Shown: positions 36,330 to 47,739 of the stretch, in pieces | Layout of the letters: each line of letters starts with the position of its first letter | Position numbering within the stretch: position 1 is the first letter of the stretch | Assembly (NCBI RefSeq): GCF_030247195.1 | Contig: NC_080670.1 | Location: 214,756,546 to 214,820,545 of the forward strand | From: Topomyia yanbarensis | Taxonomy: Eukaryota; Arthropoda; Insecta; Diptera; Culicidae | DNA: 64,000 bases | Direction: 5' to 3' | Position numbers and translations under genes: made by a program | The notes under the pieces: model-generated | Database searches by the model: none | What the model was told of the DNA's origin: nothing | What the model saw: only the letters and a program-made list of their open reading frames with translations

Positions 36330-37240
36330 AGTTTCTTTTCAAGAATGAAAACATAACTTGGAAGAATATTGAATGCGGCTGATCAAAGTTAGTATTACTT
36401 ATATGAAAAAGTCCAGAAAATCGATTGAAGATAGCTATAATAATCTCATGAAACTTATGTACCAATTTTACCCCAATTCTTCGCACAAATTAAGTTTGCA
36501 GGTAATGCTGGCTCTATATTTCGGTAAAACACTAAATGCGAAATGATGAAAAATAATAATTTGTATGTAAAAGAGTTCCAGTTATCGTTTGAATACAGTT
36601 GGAATGACCGCACAGAACGTGTGCACCCATTTTACTACAATTCCTCTCGCATCTGAAGTATAAAATTAAACATGGCTTTACATTTCAGAAAAAATCTGAA
36701 CGCGGCTGATAAAAGACATTAATTCTTAGACAATAAAGTCCAGAGGATCGATTGAAGATGGTTAGAATGACCGCATGAAACGTATGTATCCGTTTTACCC
36801 CACATCTTCCCATAATAAATGTGTGAAGTTGTACAGACTCAATATTTCAAGAAAGGCTGAAAACGGCTGATCAATAGCAAATTTTCTTATGTAAAGTAGT
36901 CCAGGGTATCTATTGAATATACTCAAAATGATCACACGAAGTGTGTGAACCCATTTTACCCCTATTCTTCCCATAATGTAAGTGTGAAGTTGTACCTTGT
37001 TAAAAACTTCTGATAAAGGGCTGAAAGTGAAATCAAATCTGAAATAATCTAAATCTTATGTGAAATAGTCTACGGAAGGTAGTTACAATGACCCCACATG
37101 AAACATGTGTGCCCGTTTTACCCCTATTCATCTCATAACTCAAGTGTGAAGTTAAATCTGGCTGGACTTCTCAGAAACAGGCTGAATGCGGCTGATCAAA
37201 AAACCTTTATGATTTAGCATAAGAATTACTTCTTTGGTTC
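36330..37240. repeat. Satellite array, about 165-bp unit, six degenerate copies
   Basis: The phrase GCGGCTGAT(C/A)AAA or a relative recurs at about 36,372, 36,540 (weak), 36,703, 36,862, 37,025 (weak) and 37,184, a spacing of about 160-168 bp. Each unit also carries a GTCCAG....ATTGAA block, a GACC(G/A)CA(C/T) block and CCCATTTTACCCC(T/A)ATTCTTCC. Units are diverged from each other. No ORF spans the array. Confidence 0.8.
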
Positions 37241-37289
37241 AGCAGTATTTAACCTCTTCCCGATATGTAAAACCTGGTTTATCTTCAAA

Positions 37290-37475
37290 ATTGAATTATG
37301 GAAAGAATAAGGATAAAACGGATTTTAAGAAGAATCGGGGTAGAACGGGTTCATGCGTTTCGTGCGATCATTCTATATATCTACAATCCATTCCTTGGGC
37401 TTCCTTTGTATAAGAAACATTACTTTTGATCAGCCGCATTGAGTTTACTTCCGAAATGTTGAGTAAAGCTTAACT
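37290..37475. repeat. Inverted unit of the 165-bp satellite
   Basis: Reverse-complementing this stretch gives the same ordered blocks as the array to its left: GCGGCTGATCAAAAG, a CTTATACAAAGG block, ATTGTAGATAT, GATCGCACGAAACGCATGAACCCG and ACCCCGATTCTTC. One unit therefore stands in the opposite orientation immediately after the direct array. A short ACATTTTATGGGTAA repeat follows at about 37,518-37,598. Confidence 0.7.
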
Positions 37476-37815
37476 AAAAAACCCAATTTTAGCGAGAATT
37501 GGGGTAAGACAGTAAAACATTTTATGGGTAAAATAATAACAAACATTTTATGGGTAATGGTTTTTTTACATTTTATGGGTAAAACATTTTATGCAGACAA
37601 TTCTACTACATTCTATAGAATCTTTGAACTTTTTGCATAAGAAACACCAGATACGGTGGCCCCTATTTAACTTTCGCACAATTTGCATAGTTATTGAAAA
37701 ATAAACACTAGGAAAAAAGGAATGGAGCGTGATAGCGTACTTTACGGTAATTTTAAATACCTGCAAGCAACTCTCCAGACATTTTACATAAGGAGTACGC
37801 ATTTTCGATAACCAC

Positions 37816-38124
37816 CCAGATAACCAATAGGCATGCAAAACGTATCTTAACGGCTTCCTGATAAGCATTTAAGTCGTACTAAATTCAATTTAAAAGTCTC
37901 CTTTGGCAAAATATACAGCTACATTACTGCTGTGCCATTATAATGCTTTTTCACTGCTGTTGTGCATTCAGAATGCTGCTTACTGACAGGAAGTTTTTAA
38001 ACAGTTTTTCGAATACTGTTTAACAACAGTTATGCATAAAGAATGCTAATATACAGCAAGAAGCATTTGAAATGCAAATTATATGCTATTTCACTGCATA
38101 CACTAATGCCTGTTGGTTACCTGG
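37816..38124. mobile_element. 309-bp MITE with CCAG(A/G)TAACCAA termini
   Basis: Left CCAGATAACCAATAGGCAT and right ATGCCTGTTGGTTACCTGG are inverted copies with three mismatches. The interior is non-coding with repeated AATGC(T) phrases. Ends and interior style resemble the 883-bp element at 16,941. No clear target duplication was found. Confidence 0.75.
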
Positions 38125-38471
38125 ACACGCTTAGCCTTCTATCAAGCCATTGAATGAAGTTGCGTTTTTTCCCACTGTGCAACGGTTGACCATACTAAAG
38201 TGGGTTCAACAGAACAGTCAAAATCGTAACGTATTTGAGCAGTAATTCGATTCGAAGATTCGTGGAAGTTGGTCAAGTTATACTTTGCATGCTACGGATC
38301 GGAACGTTTCTGTTTTCAAAGTGGGCGGAATCGAAGTTCCGATAACTCGAATGCGAATGCCAAGGCGTATGGAATAAAATGAAGTACGTCAATTGAAATT
38401 TTTTCGAATGTTCAAAGCCAAAATCTCTGCCGGCGGGAACAAAGTTAAATTCGTTATGGAATTTGCGTTAC

Positions 38472-38586
38472 GACTTCGTCTCATCAGTATCCGACACTAA
38501 CTTAGTGACAAAACTTAGCTAGCACCGGATTGACGCTAGCTTCAAAGACGGAGATACAATTTGTGTTCCTGAGCAAACATCTAGTC
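38472..38586. repeat. Dispersed repeat shared with 58,965-59,080 (copy 1)
   Basis: About 115 bp that match the copy at 58,965 from GACTTCGTCTC(A/G)TCAG to GAGC(A/G)AAC with mostly single-base differences. Both copies contain CCGACACTAACTTAGTGACA and CGGATTGA. Jockey-type fragments lie 250-300 bp downstream of each, so it may be part of a Jockey-type element leader or a separate repeat. Undetermined. Confidence 0.7.
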
Positions 38587-38875
38587 CAGAATGATGTCCC
38601 GCAAGAGAAGATGTTATGTTTAAGCTGATGAGAACAAATGCAGTCGAAACTTGGTTTGGCATCCCGAGCAAATTCTCACGGGCTCAAACACCATACGACC
38701 CCTTAAAAAGATCATGAATATGGCCCGTTATAAATTTCACAACCATTAAAATACCATAAAATGGTCTCCATAACCCATGGCGTATTTTTCCTTACTATAT
38801 ACATGGCGTTACACTCGAATGTTTGGTTGGGTTACTGTTGTTTCCTAGACATGTTCAGTTTTTGTTATGATTCTT

Positions 38876-39490
38876 GTACCTCAAGGGAGCAATTTCGGAT
38901 CGTTGCTTTTTTCTTTATTTGTCAATGACGTTTGCTATGTTATACTGATGAGAACAATTTCTCGTTGTGCGGTCTATAGAGGATTGTATCGAACTTCAGC
39001 GACATTCCAATGCATTCTGTAATTGGTGTAATAGCAGTTTACTGGCTCTCAGAGTGTACAAATGCTCTATCATATCATAATAGAGAAAGTGTCAGTTACC
39101 AGAGACCTTAGTGTATTATTTCACTCACAACTGACATTCGGAAACTATTACACTCACGTTATATCACGGGTAAATGCAAAGCTCAGCTTCATTATTCAAT
39201 TCGCTAAAAAGTTGTGTACTGTTTGTGGGCGTTGTATTTTTCACTTGTTCGTTCTTTCCTGGAAGCTTTATCAGCCATTTGGTGTTCGTATAGGGGCACT
39301 TGGACTAACAGAGCTGAACCGGTGTAAGCAAGAATCGGTACATCGTTCATCACTGTCGTCTGTTCGATATGGCAACTCTGGCAAAATGGCGGAAAACATT
39401 CATCGTGGTATTGGTCGGGAAAATATTGACGCTTCAGATATTCTCTCACAAATCTGAGCTTTATTGTCACAGCGTTATTTGAAGTTAAAG
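38876..39490 (+). pseudogene. Jockey-superfamily reverse-transcriptase fragment
   Basis: The frame at 38,876 reads VPQGSNFGSLLFSLFVNDV, the RT motif that precedes the catalytic strand. The next motif, normally YADD, reads YTDE in a shifted frame, so the active site is lost. Further text, VTRDLSVLFHSQLTFGNYYTH and VNAKLSFIIQFAKK (39,092-39,213), is the post-catalytic region of Jockey/CR1-like RTs. The last part (to about 39,455) is a weak match to the C-terminus. Frameshifted and truncated at both ends. Confidence 0.7.
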
Positions 39491-40349
39491 AATGCCTTGT
39501 CTAAGAAAGAGGAAGGATGGAGTAAGGTGGGTTTTACGCTTACTCATAATTCGGTTACACATTTCGATCCAAGCAATGAGAGTTTTGCGAACCAAATTTT
39601 TGTTTGAATTTACCTTTGCGTGGATCGGGCGCATGATCCTACTTTGTAGTTTTCATGATACTGGGTGTTCAGAGGACTACCAGGAACCAAAAAGTAGTAG
39701 TACAACCCTAGAGCCATAATCAGAAACGGAGGCCGACAAACGATCTAGCAAGATGCTCGAGAAGACGACGCGAAGAGTTGACAATTCCAAAACAGCTATC
39801 ATCGCCATTGAACCAGGTCTTCGAGAGCGAGTGAACGCACTGCTAACAGAATTCGAGTTGAAAGGGTATCCCCACCGAATTACACAGGAGAAGGCGAAGT
39901 CAACGAATATTTGAGATCATGGGAAACCCAGAGCAAATTCGCCCAACATGGAATACAACGAGTGAATGGTATTTCTTTCAATGATATGATTCTGAAGGGC
40001 CAGATATACGACTTCGCTATTCTAAGTACTGAGATGATCCAAATTTGGTCGAATATCTCGAATATTAAGTCGTAGGAGTTCGTGTATTAAGAATACGAAT
40101 GCACGGAACATCGGATCATACTTCCCAAGAGCTACTGAAGGGATCATCAGACTCAGGACAACTGCATGGACAGCGTAGATACGATTGATGAAGCGGTTCA
40201 ACAAGTGGAAAAAGGGAAGGAGAATTTTACATCCGGGCCCTCTTGTCCAATTCCGCTGAGGTCTTGCTATGACTGAGTGAAACTAAATCGACGATGCTGG
40301 AAAACTCGCGGTGAACGTTTTTATTTGCGACGTCCTCTTGAATCTTGTG
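39491..40349. other. Unassigned stretch, possibly retroelement-derived
   Basis: A frame at about 39,752-39,915 encodes MLEKTTRRVDNSKTAI then EPGLRERVNALLTEFELKG, with a lysine- and arginine-rich feel of an element ORF1, but I cannot assign it. The rest has stops in all frames. The following tail belongs to an R1/LOA-like element, which suggests that some of this could be its degraded body. Confidence 0.3.
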
Positions 40350-40690
40350 AAAACGATCTTGTCGGATAGTCCCCGGCGATGAACTTACTCTACTCCGACT
40401 GAGAGCTTCCCGACGGAGGAATTTCTCCCGACATCGACACCCGCTTCCTTAGGCCATTTGGCATTATCGAGATTTGCTCGGATAGTATTCGGCGGAGAAC
40501 TACCCTACCGCGACTGAGAGTTTTCGGGCAGCGGAATTTCTCTCGGTACTCGATACCGGCTGGAGTGGAGTGCTGAAAGCAGTGTAGCTGTTCCGAAAAG
40601 AGAACCAGCCAGAGCCGCTTAGTAGTGATGAATTGCACTTTGCGGAGGAGTGCAGAGTGGAGTTCAACAAGACGAATCAGAGCAGAATGT
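40350..40690 (+). repeat. Isolated 3' tail of an R1/LOA-like element with two tandem units
   Basis: Two units of about 120 bp (about 40,362-40,480 and 40,472-40,560) share TCGGATAGT, GGCG(A/G)(T/A)GAACT, C(T/C)(C/G)CGACTGAGAG and GGAATTTCTC. They resemble the 3' tail at 13.2-13.6 kb. The following 100 bases (GAAAAGAGAACC...) have a weaker likeness to element sequence at about 12.39 kb. Confidence 0.5.
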
Positions 40691-42289
40691 AATAAGAATG
40701 ATTAGGGGATTTATCAGAAAATGAAAGCTCTCCTCGTCGACACTAATCATCGACGTTTCAAACGTCAAAACCATGATGGCCGAATCTTGTGTACCAATCG
40801 ACTCAGCTCACTAAATGGGGTCAATGTCTTATCGAAAAAGAAATGTTCTAGACACCACGGATTTTTGCTGCAGTGGTTTGTTGTAGTTAAGCCTACCTAG
40901 ACTAAGCCTAAACCTCTTGTTTCCAACGCCAACTTTCGCGGTATGCCTGACCAGAGAATGCTAATTTTTCCCTTCAAAACAGTGTATCTCAGGATGCGCT
41001 CGAATTATATTGAGATCATAAGTGTTTCTTATGTAAAAATGTCTGAGGAATACGATGGCATTAGAATTTTCAAAATTAAAATATATGTGTTGAGAGAAAA
41101 AATATTTTTTTACATTTAACTGAAAAATCTCATAGTTGGCAACACTGCCGCCAAAAATTAATATTTTTTCTAGACTCCTTGAATAATTTTCTTCAAAAAC
41201 CATCTAGCGCTTTGACTCTAGAGTCAATTAAACCGGAGATATGATCAAAAGAAAATCAAGGGTTTTGGCAGGGGGGTTCAATTGACACAAAAATTTGGGT
41301 TTTTATATATTGGCCTTAGATGAACAATTCCTCCAAATTTGGTTCAAATCCGTGAAGGTCGATTTCAAGTTTGCATCTTGTTTTGATCACTTCACGTGGA
41401 ATGACCCATATGTCGTTTTAATGGTTTTGAATAAAAGCTCTAGATTTCATGATATGAACAACGATTACACTCATATGCTTATGGTATACTAGCACCACTG
41501 TCAAATTAGTGGTACAGATAAAAAACAAGCACTTTCTGTCAGATTGTCCCGGGATGGGCCATTGTATGACCCGAATTCCTTCTGGAAAATACGTGAATTA
41601 CCACGATCATAAGGAATGGATCGTAAAAATATAGTGTGTTATGTTCAAGCCATTAGCGAATTCGTAGATGTTTGGAGTCGTTCCAAGAACTCCTCTGGAG
41701 ATGTCGAAGCACCTCTACTGACGCGCATGCTGCAATAAATAAATAAGTAAATAGTAATGTAACATCAAAAAACGCGTCAGAAAATTTTGATTGACACCCT
41801 TCGACACAAGTTTGACCGTACCAACCAATAACGCGGGTGACGTCGTGTTAACTGTCGAATACGAATTGCCAATTGCTATAGCTATAGATGTAATAAATTA
41901 TACAAAACTGCTTTTGCAGAAATGGAGGAATGGTTATCGATGAAAAATTCTTAATTTTGGTTAAATACGACGGACAGGTTTGTTTGAAACTGTCATTAAT
42001 GAGCTTTTTGTTTCCCCTTGAGTTAATCGCCGATTTATCCTGCTTTCTAGTTAAGATATCGACGATTTATCGTTTTCTCAGAACATTACAAATTCGACGT
42101 TCAATAACAGTAAATATAAATGCGAATCCCACTCGCCAGTGATTCGATTGTGCCATAGACAGATGCCACTGGACGCGTATTGTGGTACTTCAGGTTCGAG
42201 TGATTCTATCATTCTTAGATGAGCCTAGGATCCAGCTTGGGTGCCTAAAATTAGAAATCTATGGACTTTTTGGTTGATTCTCCGTATTA
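40691..42289. other. Gene-poor stretch, no supported gene
   Basis: A+T-rich DNA with only chance ORFs. No recognisable termini, RNA gene or conserved protein was found. Confidence 0.4.
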
Positions 42290-42525
42290 ACAAGTTGGGT
42301 TCGGATCGGGTTTCCCGAATTTTAGATTTTCGGGCTCGGGTCGGGTTTCAAACTTTAAAATTCTCGGGTTCTAATTCTTCGGCTTTACAAAACTTTCATT
42401 CGCGGGTTCTGGTTTTTCAAGTTTAAATTGTTCGGGTTGGGGTCGGGTAAGGGTGTTTCAAATTTTATAATTTCGGATTCGAGTCGGGTTCGGGTTTGAA
42501 AAAAATTGAAACCCGACCATCTCTA
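42290..42525. repeat. Degenerate (TCGGGT)-type low-complexity block
   Basis: Phrases GGGTTCGG, TCGGGTTT and TCGGGTC recur through about 240 bp, separated by AT-rich spacers, and the block ends in AACCCGACCATCTCTAA. The bias to TCGGG on one strand gives it a telomere-like look, but the spacing is irregular. It may be part of a dispersed repeat that ends with GACCATCTCTA. Confidence 0.6.
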
Positions 42526-43185
42526 ACCCTAATGTCTCTGACCGATCAGTTATAGCTCTCGTTGTCGATATTAATATCACTAATTGCTTCACAGGTTCTA
42601 TTCTCGCTCACTCTAGATGCATCAGAAAAGAGACACAGTTCACAGATATTTCGTGCGATTATACTGCCACCTGGATGTAAGTCCACCGGTGAATCGTCAA
42701 TAAACATAAGTAGGCTATACGGAGAAAAAATTGACAGTTCTATGTGTTGGTTTCCGGCAGCCATGGTGAACACAGTGATGCAACTACGTTCAATTGTTTT
42801 TAATTAGTGCCCGTTCCACTTTGTGTTGACTGAAAATAATTAAGCGCCCAAATAAATTTAATATCCTGCCTTTATTGGAGAAAGGTGAGAGCATCTTGCG
42901 CAAGCCGGATTCCTGCCGTCTAAAGGTTTTGCGTGACCGGAAGGTGTAGCAAACACTGCAGTGGAAGCCGGACGGTAAAGTGGTCTCTGGCCGGGAGGTG
43001 AGTAAGATTGACCAGAGTGTCAAAAAGTATTCGGTTAACATAAATATCGTAATGAGAAAGCGCAAGTGGTCATCCCAATGCAGCGGCTAAAGGTGCTCTA
43101 TATATAGAAAGGCGTCACTCTATTCGGCGTACTGTTTCCCTTTTTTATTATAATTATCGTAAATTAGATTTAAACGAACAATCAC
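42526..43185. other. Two short coding-like frames without family assignment
   Basis: A frame at 42,562-42,807 encodes 81 residues with IFRAIILPPGCKST and ends in TAG. A second, at about 42,840-43,080, reads KRPNKFNILPLLEKGESIL and KPDGKVVSGREVSKIDQSV with one internal stop. Both look like fragments of transposable-element proteins, but I recognise no domain. No splice signals tie them together. Confidence 0.25.
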
Positions 43186-43189
43186 TAAC

Positions 43190-43900
43190 ACAATCAATTG
43201 CATATGCTCTCATATGCACTCACAATCGCTCATGCCGAACATACTACGAACGCTCGTAGCCTTCGCGATAACACATACCTGGTCACAAACGTGGACATGC
43301 AGTCATCCACACATACTTCCGCTCGTGATCTCGCCAACTTTAAAATACCCCAGTAATTAATTGAACGCTTTAGCCCCTATAAATTTACAAACGCGATCTC
43401 AAACATTAATCCACCACTCGCGTGATCATGATTCGGTTACGTTCGGAAATCTCTACCTTCAGTCATAGCAGCCAAGGAACATGCTTTCAGTGGGCCAATC
43501 AAAAAATGGCGTCAATATTGCGTGGCATGGGGACATGACCGGGAACTAGTGATATGTTAGAACTCACTCTCTTTTAGCATCTGATCCATACATTCAAGAA
43601 TACAAATATGCGAATGGTCACACGGTTATAAAATCGAATTTATTCACATGAAATTGCATACACGCTAGCACACGCGACATATAAACGTTCACGCGACATA
43701 CCAACACCCACACGATCGAACACGTTAACTTACAGACGCCCGAACCCTTCGCGATGATACACAAAGACGAACATCGTCAATCGCGATCATCCACGCACAA
43801 CTACGTCCAAGATTTCGCAAACACACAAACGCCCCGATGATTTGGCGAACACTATAGCACTTATAATCTGACAAATCTGAACCATACATCCAACATCATC
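43190..43900. repeat. Weak direct repeat of about 490-bp spacing, ACAC/CGAT-rich
   Basis: CCTTCGCGATAACACATAC (about 43,260) and CCCTTCGCGATGATACACAA (about 43,745) begin two related stretches that both continue to CATCCAC(A/G)CA and end near (T/A)TATAA.. text. Similarity is low and boundaries are unclear. No gene is evident. Confidence 0.35.
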
Positions 43901-44209
43901 ATTAGATGCACGGCCTGCTGCTATTTGCATTAAAAAATGTTTTAGTGGGTGACATTTACCGTCTCGTGTGCAATTGTAGTGAGTGATTCTGACGGAGAGC
44001 CGTTCTGAAAACCCAGCCTATCGTGAATCGCGCCTAACGTATAGTAGAATGGAGTGAAATAGGTATGCGGGTACAAAAGGTATAAGGCATTATCTTTGCT
44101 ATGTTAATGCAGAGGTCGCTCATCATATTACCGTGGATCGGCTGTAGTAGCTACGGCGTCGTTTAATTTTGTTGTTCTGCGAAAATCCATTGTTTTTCGT
44201 CCTTAGTAC

Positions 44210-44288
44210 ACTGCCCATGATCGCATATCAGTCCCATAAAGATAGGAAATCCCATAGAAAACGGGACAACTATGCGATCATGGGTAGT
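44210..44288. mobile_element. Short palindromic MITE-like element (CTGCCCATGATCGCATA)
   Basis: ACTGCCCATGATCGCATA (44,210-44,227) and TATGCGATCATGGGTAGT (44,271-44,288) are inverted with one mismatch, around 43 bases that contain a second partial inverted phrase (GTCCC..GGGAC). GTAC occurs just outside on both sides. This is the shape of a very short MITE or of a solo terminus pair. Confidence 0.7.
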
Positions 44289-44479
44289 ACAGTACATTTA
44301 ATCAATTTCAAAAAAAGTGAAACGAGTTTTCCTTACGTAAAAATTAATGCAGAACACGACTATTGCGATAGGTCACCCGTTTGGGGCCACGATAGAGCGA
44401 CGTAAAGCTGCACTTTTCACTGATTTAGTGATGCTGGAGTCTTTATGAGATGAGCAAGCAATCACTGCACAAAAACCGC

Positions 44480-44720
44480 CTAAGCTAGAAAAAAATATCG
44501 CTGCTAAAGAAAATAAAAAGGAGAGGCAGCAAAACAGCAGAAACAGTTGGAAAAAGAACGAAAATTGATCGAAAAAGAAGAAAAAAGAATGGCATGAAGC
44601 GCAAACATGGTCGTCCCGCAGCTAAGCACCCACGTAAGCCGGAATGCACAACGTCTATTCCACACTCTGGCGACGACGAAGACATCGAAGAAGTTATTTG
44701 CAGAACCAGACGCAACTGCT
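44480..44720 (+). pseudogene. Possible C-terminal tail of a pogo/CENP-B-type transposase
   Basis: A lysine/glutamate-rich stretch in one frame (KQLEKERKLIEKEEKRMA, about 44,535-44,595) runs into KRKHGRPAAKHPRKPE and then SGDDEDIEEVICRTRRN in a neighbouring frame, ending at a stop near 44,720. Basic coiled-coil tails followed by an acidic C-terminus are common in pogo-group transposases. There is no DDE core nearby. The palindromic element 200 bp upstream could be related. Identification is tentative. Confidence 0.3.
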
Positions 44721-45122
44721 GAAAAATGCAGATTTTCTTCAACATTTCTCTGCATATTTTCCAGATTTTTCACACCATTGCCACTTCCTCAATTTCTTAC
44801 CTCAATTACGTCAATAAATGCCATTTATTATTTGTGTTATAAATTTTAAAATATCCGGTATTCATACTCTTCAAATAAAAGTAGAACTGCTGATTTTCTA
44901 GGCTTGTACGTTAGACTGGTTCAATTTTTGACTTTTAGCTCCACCAGGCTCTACTGATTCCTTTTATGGCCCTAAGTAATTGTGCAAATTTTGGTACCGA
45001 TCGGTTGCGTCTACGAACTCAGGGGCACCCTTACGAGGAAGTCTAGGGGAGGCTAACTTTCTCCTCCTCCTGGATTACCCCGGGTTAACAAAAGATGTCC
45101 CCGCTTGTGGATCGTACGATTC

Positions 45123-46022
45123 TTACTCACCATGAGCCAAAAGAGCAAAGGAATTTTCGGAAGGGACAGATGACGAAGCCTTCTTTAGCATTTCTGCATA
45201 ACAGTGCTTCGAGCGATCTTTAAAGGAGCGCCTAATTTTATCCCCGCACTGCTCATGATTTAAGACAATGCGGCCCCCGCAGTAAATACACTTTTCAGTT
45301 TCTCTACCGCAAGCATAATCCTCATGCCATCCCTCGCATTTGCCGCACCGTTTCTTATTGCCACAATAGGTGGCTGTGTGACCCAGCTGCTTGCAATTGC
45401 TGCAGTTCATTACCCGCGGTACAAACATGCGAACATGTAGACGAATCTTATCCAAGAGGACATAGTTGGGAAGAGAAGATCCGGAGAAAGTCACCCGAAG
45501 CGAGTCTGACAGAGAATAAGTTGTCTTATTATCTTCAGTTTTCGCTGAATACAATTGCTTGCATTCCAGAATCTTCACCTGTTGAGGTGAAGGATCCTTA
45601 AAGCAGTCAACCCCGTACTTCAACAGGTCATCGCACTTCAGACCCGGTTCGGCGACGACCCCATCGATCTCCACTGCCCTACAAGGCACATACACCCTGA
45701 ATTGCTTCGTAAAACGCTCGCAGCGAACAATCTGGTTTGCCTGGTCAAGCACATTCACTATAACGCGTATCTTATTAGCTCGAACACGTGTTATCTGAGC
45801 TCCGGACGGGTATTTGGCAGTCACCTCCCGTGAGATCCCTAGAATATTAGGCGATTTCGTGTTGGACCGAAAATAGACCACCCAGGGTCCATTTGAACTG
45901 GCTGGGTAGGTTTTAATGCGAGGAGGATTGGGTGAATCAGGGAAAGGAGTAGTTTTGGGAAAAACCACTGGAATTTCAGGGGGTTCAGTGATAAGATTTT
46001 AATTATTTTCACCCTCGGCCAT
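45123..46022 (-). pseudogene. Jockey-type ORF1 (gag) with zinc knuckles, one early stop
   Basis: Read on the minus strand from the ATG at 46,022, the frame gives seven codons, then a TAA (46,001-45,999), then 290 or so uninterrupted residues to the stop at 45,123. The conserved gag core includes RVYVPCRAVEIDGVV and LLKYGVDCF. Near the C-terminus are CSNCKQLGHTATYC (CX2CX4HX4C), CGKCEGWHEDYAC (CX2CX3HX4C) and a third CIYCGGRIVLNHEQC knuckle. This is ORF1 of a Jockey-like non-LTR element, which coats element RNA. No ORF2 follows, so the element is ORF1 only. Apart from the single nonsense codon it is well preserved. Confidence 0.85.
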
Positions 46023-46410
46023 TTAGGCACGAGGTTATATAGGGAATGGGATCTATTATGTCGCAGTAACAAAGTGTAAACGTGAAAAAAAAATATAAAA
46101 CAGAATACTCAGCTTCTCAAGCGACGTCCGTTCGTCTGCACCAGATCAATTCACTTTCACTAACCGGGCCACCGACAAACATAGGCTGTCTCAGGCAAAG
46201 GTCGACCTTCACTGTACTTGCACTTGCTATAACACCACTCACAGCGAGAGAAAACGATCTGCTTCGATCGAAAGCGCTGAAACGGGTTTAACGGTATTGC
46301 AAACATCAGCAAGCACATTACGTGCATCAGTTTTAAACAACCTCTGACAAACAATTGCTTTAAGATCGTTAATGCATTACGCCATGATAGTGGTGCACCG
46401 AGGAGACCGA
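46023..46410 (-). repeat. Probable 5' leader of the Jockey-type element
   Basis: Minus-strand sequence immediately before the gag ATG. It has no ORF of note. The exact 5' end of the element is not visible; a change in texture at about 46,410 is my guess. Confidence 0.35.
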
Positions 46411-47735
46411 CAGGGTTTATGGGCCTTTTTTATTTTTTGTGTTTCCATGCTCTGCACCTCAGCCCAAGCTAACGTTCATTCAATAAAGATGTGTAAGAGT
46501 ATAAGCCTATTAGTGTTAGTGTAGTAATAATTGTAGTTTTCAGTAATAGTTTACAATTGTTATGTGATAGTCGTACGTCTATCTGTGTGTATGGTTGTCT
46601 GAGTATTTGTGACAGCTGGGTCAGTGAATGGCAGAACTGGCGCATATGATGGAATTGTGGGTAATTGATTATTTCGCGTGCAATGCGAGTCATTTTTTCG
46701 GTTTTTTTGGGTTTCACACAAAATTTGGTTAAGCAGCAAATGGAGCTATTCGAGATTCATTCTATTACTGCCTGCCCGAACAGACTCTTCAAACTATTCT
46801 AAAACAAAAGGTAGTTATGGTTCTATGTGAAACTTCAACGGGAAAATTTTTGGGCTATGCCAATTTCTGTACATAAGGGCACAATACCTAGCATCGATGT
46901 TTTAGTTTTTTTGTGCGTCGCGCAAATACGTACCGAGAGTGTATTCGAAATCCATCATTCGATTAGAAATTAATTCCGAACAGGTCTCTCTATGGTAGGA
47001 CGCTGTTAATTTCATTTTGATAAGATTGTCGTTTATAGATGTCATTTTCCGTAGCAAATTTCATATCACATCGATGATAGAGTAGACGGTATAAGGTCAG
47101 ACTCTCCCTGCTGGAGCCAAACTAATAGGCTACTGAACAAATACTATGTTTCCTTTGTTCCTTCAGTTTTGATGTAATTAGCTAAAGACTGGAATCCGAT
47201 TTGTTCAATATATCTAGTAAATACGCATTGTTTGGTAGAAGTGGAATAATTGTTGATGTTTCATGCTATCAACCAATGGATGATTTTTGATTACATGAGA
47301 TCTGTAAAGAGTTGAAAACGAGAAGTCATACTTCCTCAAGCGGTATTTTCCCAATACTTGATAATGCGGGTTCATACTTGGCCTGTGGCCTTCGACTGGC
47401 GCTGCCCATTCTCATTAGTCCGAATATCATGACTGATGCGTAGATGTTTATTGATATATTTCTTCTTACAAGTGAATTCACCAGTGTTGGACTCTGAACC
47501 TTATGTGACATGTTTGGAAATTTGTTTATTAAACTTTTTTGTTCAGTACGACCGGAAGTTTATAACGAATAAAACGCTACTTTTCGGTCGAAATATTGAA
47601 AACCACGGAAGTTGGTCTGCACTTCTGCAGGATGCAAACGCATAGACGGCCACGGTTTTTAGTTCCACGATAACGCACACTGTAACGCGTTGTAACGTGC
47701 GTGCGAAATCGACCAGCGGACACTCAGACCGAACT
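46411..47735. other. Left flank of the LTR element, no supported gene
   Basis: Ordinary A+T-rich DNA with short chance ORFs. The last about 100 bases before the LTR are GC-richer (CACTGTAACGCG, CGACCAGCGGACACTC) and could be the start of the host leader or promoter that resumes at 55,394. Confidence 0.4.
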
Positions 47736-47739
47736 CTGT
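47736..47739. other. Left target-site duplication (CTGT)
   Basis: CTGT immediately precedes the left LTR, and the same four bases follow the right LTR at 55,390-55,393. A 4-bp duplication is usual for Gypsy-type integrases. Confidence 0.8.

Noticed and set aside
36187..36486. 99-residue minus-strand ORF
   Set aside because: It overlaps the first satellite unit, and its frame is not maintained in other units.
36330..37240. CRISPR array
   Set aside because: Repeat units are long, diverged and contiguous without unique spacers, and the genome is eukaryotic.
42290..42525. Interstitial telomere repeat
   Set aside because: TCGGG phrases are irregularly spaced and do not match TTAGG; mosquito telomeres do not use this repeat.
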